DNA from: Chloroflexota bacterium
GTDB lineage: Bacteria; Chloroflexota; Dehalococcoidia; UBA2979
Reading direction: 5' to 3'
DNA: 13,717 nucleotides
NCBI GenBank assembly: GCA_016875695.1
Contig: VGPB01000032.1
Coordinates: 1 to 13,717 of the forward strand
A model generated the notes under the pieces. That model was not told where the DNA came from. It made no database searches and saw nothing but the letters and a program-made list of their open reading frames with translations. Positions 1-6,183 of this stretch are shown here, piece after piece; position 1 is the first letter of the stretch, and each line of letters begins with the position of its first letter. Made by a program: the position numbers and the translations under genes.

Positions 1-95
1 AACGCCGCGATGTCGGCGGGCGCGCGCAGGCGCCAGCGGCGGCCGGGCGAGCCGGGGAGCAGCAGGTCGGCGTCAGGGGCGGGGGCGGTGGTCAT
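1..95 (-). CDS. N-terminus of an unidentified protein, possibly RecJ exonuclease (partial)
   Basis: The minus strand is open from an ATG at 93-95 to the window edge and gives 31 residues starting MTTAPAPDADLLLPG and continuing with a GRRWRLRAPADIAA stretch. A GAGG lies about seven bases before the ATG, which supports the start. A short polar leader followed by an R-W-x-L stretch resembles the start of single-strand-specific exonuclease RecJ proteins, but no catalytic motif falls inside the window. RecJ is therefore only a guess. The gene runs away from the damaged genes to its right, with about 140 bases between it and the first of them. Confidence 0.4.
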   Translation of the reverse strand, partial: MTTAPAPDADLLLPGSPGRRWRLRAPADIAA

Positions 96-163
96 GGGCG
101 TGCCTCGGGGGAGGTGTGCGGCATTGTGCGGGGTGGGGGCGGGAAGGGGGAACCCTCACCCCG

Positions 164-189
164 CCCCTCTCCCGGTTCCGGGCGAGGGG
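164..189. repeat. GC-rich inverted repeat in the intergenic gap
   Basis: Two 12-base arms (164-175 and 178-189) are complementary except at one position and are separated by only TT. The unit starts CCCCTCTCCCGG and ends CCGGGCGAGGGG. Similar short direct echoes (ACCCTCAC at 152-159 and ACCCTCGC at 192-199) flank it. This CCCTCTCCC/GGGCGAGGG type of palindrome is typical of dispersed intergenic repeats in high-GC bacteria. It lies between the divergent partial gene on the left and the antitoxin relic on the right, so it is not an obvious terminator. The rest of 96-221 shows nothing I can assign. Confidence 0.5.
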
Positions 190-221
190 GTACCCTCGCC
201 GCCGCGCGCTGAGGCTCATCG

Positions 222-227
222 TAAGAT
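222..227 (+). promoter_or_regulatory. -10 box TAAGAT, leaderless-type promoter of the antitoxin relic
   Basis: TAAGAT ends eight bases before the ATG at 236, the spacing expected if transcription starts at or next to the start codon. There is no Shine-Dalgarno sequence in the gap and no clear -35 box. The same arrangement occurs before four other genes in the window. Confidence 0.45.
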
Positions 228-235
228 GCGTCCAG

Positions 236-511
236 ATGAGCACCTACGCTGCCTCAGAGCCTGACTATGTCGAGTCGGCGGGCGAGTGCTCGCCGATGAA
301 CTAGAGACGCGCGGCATGACGCAGGAGGCTCTTACCGGCGATGGGGCGCCCCGTGAAGACGGTGAACGAGATCGTGCGCGGTAGGAAGTCGATCGCGGCG
401 GAAGCGGCGCTGCAGCTTGAGCGCGAGCTTGGGGGTGTCGGCGCAGTCCTGGTGAACACCCAGGCGCGCCATGACACCGCGCGTTGCGCGCGGGGGGAGG
501 CGGGGCATTAG
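236..511 (+). pseudogene. higA: HigA-family antitoxin (XRE helix-turn-helix) relic with two frameshifts
   Basis: Reading across two frame changes restores a HigA-type antitoxin, the DNA-binding partner of a HigB-type toxin. Frame a (from 236) gives MSTYAASEPDYVESAGE. Frame b (289-333) gives LADELETRGMTQEAL. Frame a again (341-511) gives MGRPVKTVNEIVRGRKSIA, then AAEAALQLERELGG and a C-terminal NTQARHDTAR. In family members these three pieces are contiguous: a PGE-x-LADELE lead, the L-x-Q-x-x-L helix, then GRPVKTINEI and ALQLE. The breaks fit a one-base loss near 286-288 and a two-base loss near 334-340. As it stands the first frame stops at 302-304. The last piece has its own ATG (341) and could be a 56-residue remnant. 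No HigB toxin gene is visible beside it. The homology is from memory of the family; the frames are seen directly. Confidence 0.75.
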
Positions 512-564
512 CCGCGAGGGCCTGACCCGGTCAAGCAGCCGGGCACCGCTTCGAATGATCCGTA

Positions 565-570
565 TATAGT
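565..570 (+). promoter_or_regulatory. -10 box TATAGT, leaderless-type promoter of the DUF4328 gene
   Basis: TATAGT (within TATATAGT, 563-570) ends seven bases before the ATG at 578. The short spacer CCCGCCC has no ribosome-binding sequence. A transcript starting at the A of the ATG would be leaderless. No convincing -35 box is seen. Confidence 0.55.
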
Positions 571-577
571 CCCGCCC

Positions 578-1462
578 ATGCCGTATTGCGTGCGTTGCGG
601 GACCACGGTCGCCGACGAGCGCACGTACTGCCGGAATTGCGGGGCGCAGCAGCCGGCGGCCACCACCCGACCGGTGCCGAACGCTCAGGCCGCGTCAGTG
701 GCGCTGCAAACGCCCGCCGACCCGAATCCGAACATTCCCCCGAGCCCAACTACACAGTCTTCCTTCGGCGTCGCAGCAGATGCGCCGCCCTACGAATCCG
801 CAGCGCTGCGTGCAGCGTGGGCGAAGGTCGCGCTTGTGACCGCGGGTGCAGCCGCGGCCCTGTCAGTCCTCGTAACGCTCAACGAGATCGACCTACTGGT
901 GCGCTTACGCGACCAGCCGTTCGAAGTAACGACACAGGAACTCGCTCACAGCGACAGCTACGTGAGAACACCAGTCACTGTGTACCTCGGGGCGCTCATG
1001 TTCGCCGTCGTCGCCTACTGCTTCTGGATTCACCGGGCATACCGGAACCTGCTGGCTCTCGACCAAGTCCGGCCACGGTTCTCGCCCGGCTGGGCTATCG
1101 GCTGGTACTTTGTGCCCGTCATGAACCTTTTCCGACCGTACCAAGTGATGTCCGAAATCTGGCGCACGAGTGACCCCGTGCGCCCGCCCCACGAGCGCGC
1201 CGAGGGCAGGGCAGTCTCCCCACTGATCGGATGGTAGTGGTGGCTATACCTGATCGTATATCTGATCAGCGGGTGGGTCGGGAGCATCGTGCTGCAGGGA
1301 TCGTTCGGTGACGCAGCAACGATCGACGACCAAATCGTGCTTGACTACGTTTCGGTTGGCAGCGATGCACTCGACATTGCGGACGCAGCACTCGCAATTG
1401 AACTCATCCGTCGGGTCACTCGCCGGCAAGATCTTCGAGCAGCGATTCGGGCCGCGCACTGA
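578..1462 (+). pseudogene. Zinc-ribbon DUF4328 membrane protein interrupted by an in-frame TAG
   Basis: The first 219 codons encode an N-terminal zinc ribbon (Cys4, Cys7, Cys18, Cys21), a Pro/Ala-rich linker, a membrane helix at about 84-103, a second at about 138-155, and the DUF4328 signature around FSPGWAIGWYFVPVMNLFRPY. A TAG at 1235-1237 then stops translation. The same frame stays open for 74 more codons to the TGA at 1460-1462. That piece starts WWLYLIVYLISGWVG and ends LIRRVTRRQD, which is how DUF4328 proteins normally finish: a third membrane helix, then a short helix and a basic tail. The intact protein would be 294 residues, and a single TGG-to-TAG change explains the break. The family's function is unknown; zinc ribbon plus helices suggests a small envelope or signalling protein. 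Either the gene is dead, or a 219-residue truncated form is made, or the UAG is read through. Confidence 0.75.
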
Positions 1463-1516
1463 ACGTACCCGCCTCAGCTACTTCGCGCACAGTGATACCG
1501 CATCGCGAGGCGCGCC

Positions 1517-1573
1517 CTACCCGTGCCACCGCCCGAACACCAGGCTCGAGTTGTGGTCGCGGAAGCCGACGGA
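1517..1573 (-). pseudogene. Detached copy of the fabF 3' end
   Basis: On the minus strand these 57 bases match the last 57 bases of the fabF gene ending at 2545, differing at eight positions by my alignment, and both end in the same TAG. The encoded ends are HNSSLVFGRWHG here and HNSSLVFRRWDG in fabF. Most differences fall at first or second codon positions, so the copy is not under the selection seen in fabF. Similarity stops soon after position 1573, apart from a short GAGCGAGT that realigns after a four-base gap, and it stops at the stop codon on the other side. The rest of 1463-1629 holds nothing recognisable. This is a remnant of a duplication or of a recombination event. Confidence 0.7.
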
Positions 1574-1614
1574 GCGAGTGCCAGGTTGGCCTGCCGAGCA
1601 CGCCGCGTGGCGGG

Positions 1615-1620
1615 TACGAT
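1615..1620 (+). promoter_or_regulatory. -10 box TACGAT ahead of the radical-SAM gene
   Basis: TACGAT ends nine bases before the ATG at 1630, with no Shine-Dalgarno sequence in the gap. This is the same short-leader layout as at the antitoxin and DUF4328 genes. A TTGGCC lies upstream (1586-1591), but 23 bases away, too far for a standard -35 box. Confidence 0.4.
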
Positions 1621-1629
1621 CGCGCCGCG

Positions 1630-2492
1630 ATGAGCCAGTTGACGCTGCTCGGGTCACCCGCGGAGAGCGCGACTCCGGCCGCAGTGGTGCTGGCCGACGC
1701 GCGGACGATCCTCACGCCGGTGTCGGGCTTCATTCGCAGGTACCGCTACACGCTCAACCCCTACTCGGGCTGCCGGTTTGCGTGCGAGTACTGCTACGCG
1801 CGGGCGTTCGCGCCCACGCCGGAGAAGCGCCGACGTGGAGCGACTGGGTCACGGCGAAGCGCAACGCGGCAACCCTCCTCGCGAAGGCCTGCCGCGACGG
1901 GACGCTCCAGTCAGGCGATGCAGTCTACATGTCGAGCGCGACCGATCCGTACCAACCGGCCGAGCGGCGCCTGCGCCTCACCCGTTCCATCCTCGAAACG
2001 GTGCTCGCCGCGGGCGTGCAACCACGGCTCACGATGCAGACGCGCAGTCCGATGGCCGCACGCGACATTGATCTGTTCCAGCGCTTCGACCGGATCCGCG
2101 TGAACTTCACAATCACGACGGACTCGGAGCGAGTTCGGCTGCGGTACGAACCGAGCGCGCCGGCGATCCACGCGCGGCTACGCGCCGCGCGCGCGCTGAT
2201 TGATGCGGGCATCCCCAGCGGCGTCTCGATCAGTCCGATGCTGCCGGTTGAACACATCGAAGCGTTCGCCTCCACGCTGGCGGCACTGGACGCGGCGGAG
2301 TACGTCTCGCAGTTCATGGACCCGCCGGGCCCAGCGTTCGTCGCTGGTACTCCGCCCGCGACCCGCCGCATGGCGTGCGACGACGGGTGGGGGCTCCGGC
2401 AGTACGAGGCGGCGCGCACGGTGATCGAACGCGCGCTCGGCCCTGACCGGCGGTTGCTCGAGGGCGCCGAGGGATTCGCACCGGTGGAGTGA
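1630..2492 (+). pseudogene. Radical-SAM protein of the SPL/Rv2578c type with one frameshift
   Basis: The ATG at 1630 opens a frame with NPYSGCRFACEYCYAR, the CX3CX2C iron-sulfur motif of radical-SAM enzymes (Cys48, Cys52, Cys55). The lead-in (ILTPVSGFIRRYRYTLNPY) is typical of the spore-photoproduct-lyase-like Rv2578c group. After PTPEKRR the protein continues in another frame at about 1836 with WSDWVTAKRNAATLLAKA, then SSATDPYQPAERRLRLTR, a set of conserved family blocks, and runs to the TGA at 2490-2492. A one-base loss at about 1834-1836 explains this; restored, the protein would be about 287 residues, normal for the group. Without correction, translation goes out of frame and stops at 2103. 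The substrate is unknown in most of this family. The gene is convergent with fabF, 52 bases away, and sits between two copies of the fabF tail. Confidence 0.8.
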
Positions 2493-2494
2493 CC

Positions 2495-2508
2495 CGCGCC
2501 ATGGCGCG
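2495..2508. repeat. Perfect 14-bp palindrome between convergent genes
   Basis: CGCGCCATGGCGCG is fully self-complementary and lies in the 52-base gap between the radical-SAM stop and the fabF stop. It has no loop and no T-run, so it is a poor classic terminator. It could be a binding site or chance in GC-rich DNA. Confidence 0.3.
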
Positions 2509-2544
2509 TGGCCCTTCATGCGAATGGCGCCGGCAGCTGGACAG

Positions 2545-3819
2545 CTACCCGTCCCACCTCCGGAACACCAAGCTCGAGTTGTGGCCGCCGAAGCCGAGCG
2601 AGTTCGACATCGCCCAGTCGATGGCGAGGTCGCGCGGGCCTTCGGGGACGTAGTCGAGATCGCAGTCGGGGTCGGGGACGAGCAGGTTGCGCGTCTGGTG
2701 GATGCGCTGGTCGCGGATCGAGAGCACGGTCACCGCCGCCTCGATGCCACCGCACGCGCCGAGCGTGTGGCCGACCATCGATTTCGTCGAGGAGATGGGG
2801 ATGGCGCGCGCGGCTTCGCCGAAGACCGTCTTGATGGACATCGTCTCGAACTTGTCGTTCAGCGGCGTGCTGGTGCCGTGCGGGTTGATGTAGTCGATGT
2901 CGCTCGCGGGGATGCCGGCCTTGCGCAACGCGATCTGCATCGCGCGGGCGGCGCCCTCGCCGTGCTCGGACGGCTGCGTGACGTGGAAGGCGTCGGCGGA
3001 CTGCCCGTAGCTGACGAACTCGGCAAGGATGTGCGCGCCGCGCGCGCGCGCGAACTCGAGCTCTTCGAGCACGAGCGTGGCGGCGCCCTCGCCGAGCACG
3101 AAGCCGTCGCGTTCGAGGTCGTAGGGTCGCGACGCGTGCTCGGGGTCGTGGTTGCGCTTCGTGGAGAGCGCGCGCGACGAGGCGAAGGACGCGATGCCCA
3201 TGCGCGTGACGCACGACTCGGCGCCGCCGGCGAGCATCGCGACCGCGTCGCCGCGGCGGATCACCTCGAGCGCGGTGCCGAGCGCGTCGGCGCCGGAGGC
3301 GCAGGCGGACACGGGGTTGTAGTTCGGCCCGCGCGCGCCGAACTGGATCGAGACCTGGCCCGCGGCCATGTCGGGGATGAACATCGGCACCAGGAACGGC
3401 GAGACGCGGCCGGGGCCCTTCTCGAACAGCACGTGGAACTGCTCCTCGAGTGTGGTGAGCCCGCCGATGCCGGCGCCGATCATCACACCGATCTCGTCGC
3501 GGTGCGCGGGGATGTCGAGGCCGGCGTGCGCGATCGCTTCGCCGGACGCGGCGATCGCGAGGTGCACGAAGCGATCCATGCGGCGCGCGTCCTTGCGGTC
3601 GACGTACTGCAGCACGTTGAAGTCCGGCACCTCGCCGGCGATCGTCGAGTCAAGGTCGGTGGGGTCGCACAGCGTGATCGGGCGAATGCCGTTGGCGCCG
3701 GCGAGCAGCGCGCTCCACGTCTGCTCGCGGCCGATGCCGACCGCGGTGACCATGCCGATGCCGGTGACGACGACGCGGCGCGCGTGGTTGGACGTGGCGC
3801 CTGCGTACGCAGCTGTCAT
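2545..3819 (-). CDS. fabF: Beta-ketoacyl-ACP synthase II (second of a tandem pair)
   Basis: This is a condensing enzyme of type II fatty-acid synthesis, joining malonyl-ACP to a growing acyl-ACP with loss of CO2 in the cytoplasm. It is 424 residues long, a little over the usual 410-415 because of about 14 extra N-terminal residues before RRVVVTGIGMVTAVG. The full active site is present: Cys173 in SACASGADAL, His314 in NPHGTSTPL, Lys346 in SSTKSMVGH, and His351. The GFGGHNSSLVF tail is also canonical. The start is firm: the ATG overlaps the upstream fabF stop by four bases (ATGA) and has GGAGGA six bases before it. It is the last gene of the acpS-nnr-fabD-fabF-fabF operon. Its 3' end is duplicated at 1517-1573. 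Which chain lengths it prefers cannot be read from the sequence. Confidence 0.93.
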   Translation of the reverse strand: MTAAYAGATSNHARRVVVTGIGMVTAVGIGREQTWSALLAGANGIRPITLCDPTDLDSTIAGEVPDFNVLQYVDRKDARRMDRFVHLAIAASGEAIAHAGLDIPAHRDEIGVMIGAGIGGLTTLEEQFHVLFEKGPGRVSPFLVPMFIPDMAAGQVSIQFGARGPNYNPVSACASGADALGTALEVIRRGDAVAMLAGGAESCVTRMGIASFASSRALSTKRNHDPEHASRPYDLERDGFVLGEGAATLVLEELEFARARGAHILAEFVSYGQSADAFHVTQPSEHGEGAARAMQIALRKAGIPASDIDYINPHGTSTPLNDKFETMSIKTVFGEAARAIPISSTKSMVGHTLGACGGIEAAVTVLSIRDQRIHQTRNLLVPDPDCDLDYVPEGPRDLAIDWAMSNSLGFGGHNSSLVFRRWDG

Positions 3820-5075
3820 GAGTTGTCCTCCAGGCGGGAGTGGTCCTCCCAGCGCGCGAAGACGAGCGCGGAGTTATGTCCGCCCAACCCGACCGAGGTG
3901 CTCATCGCGTGGCGCACTGTAGCGCGCCGCGCGGTGTTGGGCACGTAGTCGAGGTCGCAGTCCGGGTCGGGCGTCGCGTAGTTGATCGTCGGCGGCACGA
4001 GCTGGTAATGGCAGGCGAGCGCGGCGATCGCCGCCTCGACGGCGCCGGCCGCGCCCATCATGTGACCGAGCGCGGACTTCGTCGACGACACCAAGAGGCG
4101 GTCTGCGTGTGCGCCGAAGAGCGCGCGGATCGCACGTGTCTCGACGCGATCGTTGAGCGGCGTGCCGGTGCCGTGCGCGTTGATGTAGTCGACCGTGTCG
4201 GGAGCGACGGCGGCGCGCGCAAGCGCGCGCTCCATGGCGCGCTGGATGCCGCGCCCGTCCTCGGCGGCGGCCACCATGTCGAAGGCGTCGTTCGTGGTGG
4301 CACTGCCGCTGCATTCGGCGTAGATGTGCGCGCCGCGCGCCTGCGCATGCTCGAGCGCTTCGAGCACGAGCACACCCGCTCCTTCGGAGAGCACGAAGCC
4401 GTTGCGGTCGCGATCGAAGGGGCGGCTGGCCTGCGCGGGGTCCGGGTGCTCGGCGAGCGCGCGCATCGCCTGGAAGCCGGCGTAGTACACGGGGCGGAGC
4501 GGCGCCTCGAAGCCGCCGGCGAGCATCACCTGCGCGTCGCCGCGAGCGATGAGCTCGGCGGCCTCGCCGATCGCGGCGCCGCCGGTGCTGCAGGCGGCGG
4601 TGATGGCGAAGTTCGCGCCGTCCGCGCCGAGCGCGATGGCCACGAGGCCGCTCGCGGTGTCCGGGAGCATGTGCGCGATGAGGAACGGGCTGACGCGGCG
4701 CGGGCCCTTGTCGTCAAGCAGCTGCTGGTTCTCGACGATCAGGTGTGCGCCGCCGATGCCGGTGCCCAGCAGCACGCCGACGGCGCCCGGCGGCTCGGCG
4801 CGCACGTCGAGCGCGGCGTCCGTGACGGCGAGCCGGGCGGCGGCCATGGCCATAGCCGAGGAGCGGTCGATGCGCCGCAGCAGCTTAGGCTCGACCCAGG
4901 CGGTGGGGTCCCAGTCGTGCAGCTCGCCGGCGATCGGGCAGTCGTAGGCGGAGGCGTCGAAGCTCGTGAGGCGGGTGATGCCGGAGCGACCGGCGATAAG
5001 GCCGTCCCAGGTGGTGGGCGCGTCGTTGCCGAGGGGCGTGAGCAGGCCGAGGCCGGTGACGACGACGCGCGGCAC
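3816..5075 (-). CDS. fabF: Beta-ketoacyl-ACP synthase II (first of a tandem pair)
   Basis: This is a second complete elongating condensing enzyme of 419 residues. The catalytic set is intact: Cys162 in TAACSTGGAA, His301 in NAHGTGTPLND, Lys333 and His338 in SSTKSALGHMMGA, and GLGGHNSALVF near the end. The start is GTG at 5073-5075 (MPRVVVTGLGLLTPLG), three bases after the fabD stop, with no good ribosome-binding sequence, so coupling to fabD translation is likely. Its own stop overlaps the next fabF by four bases. The two paralogues differ around the nucleophile (ACSTGG here, ACASGA in the partner), and this one has about ten extra residues after ALVFARW. Because both keep the Cys, this is not a ketosynthase/chain-length-factor pair with one dead subunit. 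They may divide substrates or stages of elongation; that is inference. Confidence 0.93.
   Translation of the reverse strand: MPRVVVTGLGLLTPLGNDAPTTWDGLIAGRSGITRLTSFDASAYDCPIAGELHDWDPTAWVEPKLLRRIDRSSAMAMAAARLAVTDAALDVRAEPPGAVGVLLGTGIGGAHLIVENQQLLDDKGPRRVSPFLIAHMLPDTASGLVAIALGADGANFAITAACSTGGAAIGEAAELIARGDAQVMLAGGFEAPLRPVYYAGFQAMRALAEHPDPAQASRPFDRDRNGFVLSEGAGVLVLEALEHAQARGAHIYAECSGSATTNDAFDMVAAAEDGRGIQRAMERALARAAVAPDTVDYINAHGTGTPLNDRVETRAIRALFGAHADRLLVSSTKSALGHMMGAAGAVEAAIAALACHYQLVPPTINYATPDPDCDLDYVPNTARRATVRHAMSTSVGLGGHNSALVFARWEDHSRLEDNS
3826..3831 (-). promoter_or_regulatory. Ribosome-binding site of the second fabF
   Basis: GGAGGA lies six bases before the ATG at 3817-3819, inside the end of the first fabF. 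It fixes the start of the second fabF despite that gene's extra N-terminal residues. Confidence 0.7.
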
Positions 5076-5078
5076 GCG

Positions 5079-6116
5079 CTAGCGGGGCGCGGGCTCGGGA
5101 GGGAGCGCCGAGATCGGGATCGGGTCGATGCGCGCGTCGTCGAGGGAGACGGCGACGAGGCGATCCGACACGCGCTTGACGAGGCGCGCGAGCACGTGCC
5201 CGGGGCCGACCTCGACGAAGGTGTCGACGCCCTGCTGGGCCATGCGCTGGACGTTGGCGTGCCAGTACACCGGCGAGCGCAGCTGCTCCTCGAACTCACG
5301 ACGGACCTCGGCGGCGGTGCGCAGCAGCTCGGAAGTGCGGTTGGAGACGATCGGGCGCACGGGGTTGCGCAGCGGCACTTCGCGGATGATCTGCGCGAAC
5401 TCGGCGGCCTGATCGATGTGCAGCGGGGTGTGGCTGGAGACGCGCACCTTGAGCTGGATGACTTTCGCCTGCAGTGAGCGGGCGCGCTCCATGGCGCGCT
5501 CGAGCGCGCTCAAGTCGCCGGAGATGACGGTCTGCGTATCGAGATTGTGGTTCGCGACGTCGACGCGGTCGGCGTCGGAGCGCGTGGCCTGCTCGCAGAT
5601 CTCCTGCACGGTCGCGGTGTCGAGGCCGATGATCGAGGCCATGCCGACGGGGCGCTGCTGGTTGAGGCTGCTCATCAGCCGCGAGCGCTCCAGCACGACG
5701 AGCAACGCGTCGCGGAAGCTCAGTGCCTCGGCGGCGACGGCGGCGGAAAAGAGGCCGAGCGAGTGGCCGCCGAAGACGCGCGGGCGCACGAGGCGGCCGA
5801 CCTCGGCGAGCTTCTCGCGCATGGCGGCGACGATCGCGACCGAGGTGGTGAGCACGGCGGGCTGCGTGTAGGTGGTCTCGGCGAGCTCGTCGGCGGACGC
5901 GTCGAAGCAGATCGCCTCGATGTCGAGGCCGGTGACGTCGCTCGCCTCCTCAAAGGTACGGCGTGCCGCCTCGGAGTGGGCGTAGACGAGCTTGCCCATG
6001 CCGGGGGACTGGGAGCCCTGACCCGGGAAGATGAGTGCGAGCGCGTCGGTGCTGCGGTCCGGACCGTCCGCGCCGTGGATGGCGTCCGGCCGGTGGGCCT
6101 GCGCGGTGTCGTTCAC
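5079..6116 (-). CDS. fabD: Malonyl-CoA:ACP transacylase
   Basis: FabD moves malonyl groups from CoA to acyl carrier protein, supplying the two condensing enzymes encoded just downstream. Visible motifs are FPGQGSQSPGMG (residues 30-41) with the oxyanion-hole Gln, GGHSLG with the nucleophile Ser119, Arg146 in LERSRLM, the catalytic His229 in VSSHTPLH, and EVGPGHVLARL near the C-terminus. I chose the GTG at 6114-6116 because AGGAGGT (6126-6132) stands nine bases before it. This gives 345 residues, with about 25 more at the N-terminus than most FabD proteins (usually about 310 in total). The frame is open further upstream, including an ATG at 6166-6168, but that start lacks such a site. The gene lies 67 bases after the nnr stop and three bases before fabF. 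Confidence 0.92.
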   Translation of the reverse strand: MNDTAQAHRPDAIHGADGPDRSTDALALIFPGQGSQSPGMGKLVYAHSEAARRTFEEASDVTGLDIEAICFDASADELAETTYTQPAVLTTSVAIVAAMREKLAEVGRLVRPRVFGGHSLGLFSAAVAAEALSFRDALLVVLERSRLMSSLNQQRPVGMASIIGLDTATVQEICEQATRSDADRVDVANHNLDTQTVISGDLSALERAMERARSLQAKVIQLKVRVSSHTPLHIDQAAEFAQIIREVPLRNPVRPIVSNRTSELLRTAAEVRREFEEQLRSPVYWHANVQRMAQQGVDTFVEVGPGHVLARLVKRVSDRLVAVSLDDARIDPIPISALPPEPAPR

Positions 6117-6125
6117 GGCTGCGGG

Positions 6126-6132
6126 ACCTCCT
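6126..6132 (-). promoter_or_regulatory. Strong Shine-Dalgarno of fabD
   Basis: AGGAGGT is the best ribosome-binding sequence I noticed in the window and lies nine bases before the GTG at 6114-6116. It decides the fabD start over the longer open frame and suggests that fabD is translated independently of nnr, unlike the overlapping genes around it. Confidence 0.75.
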
Positions 6133-6183
6133 GAGCCCCTCGGCGTCCCGCCTTCGCCGGGGACCATGCTACCACGGACCAGC

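Noticed and set aside
2545..5075. Ketosynthase/chain-length-factor pair of a polyketide pathway
   Set aside because: Both proteins keep the active-site Cys, and no tailoring genes are nearby; ordinary fatty-acid synthesis fits better.
2518..5477. Long plus-strand open frames (476 and 545 codons) opposite the fabF and fabD genes
   Set aside because: They lie opposite well-conserved genes, have Arg/Gly/Ala/Val-rich low-quality protein sequence and no motif. They are the usual antisense open frames of high-GC DNA.
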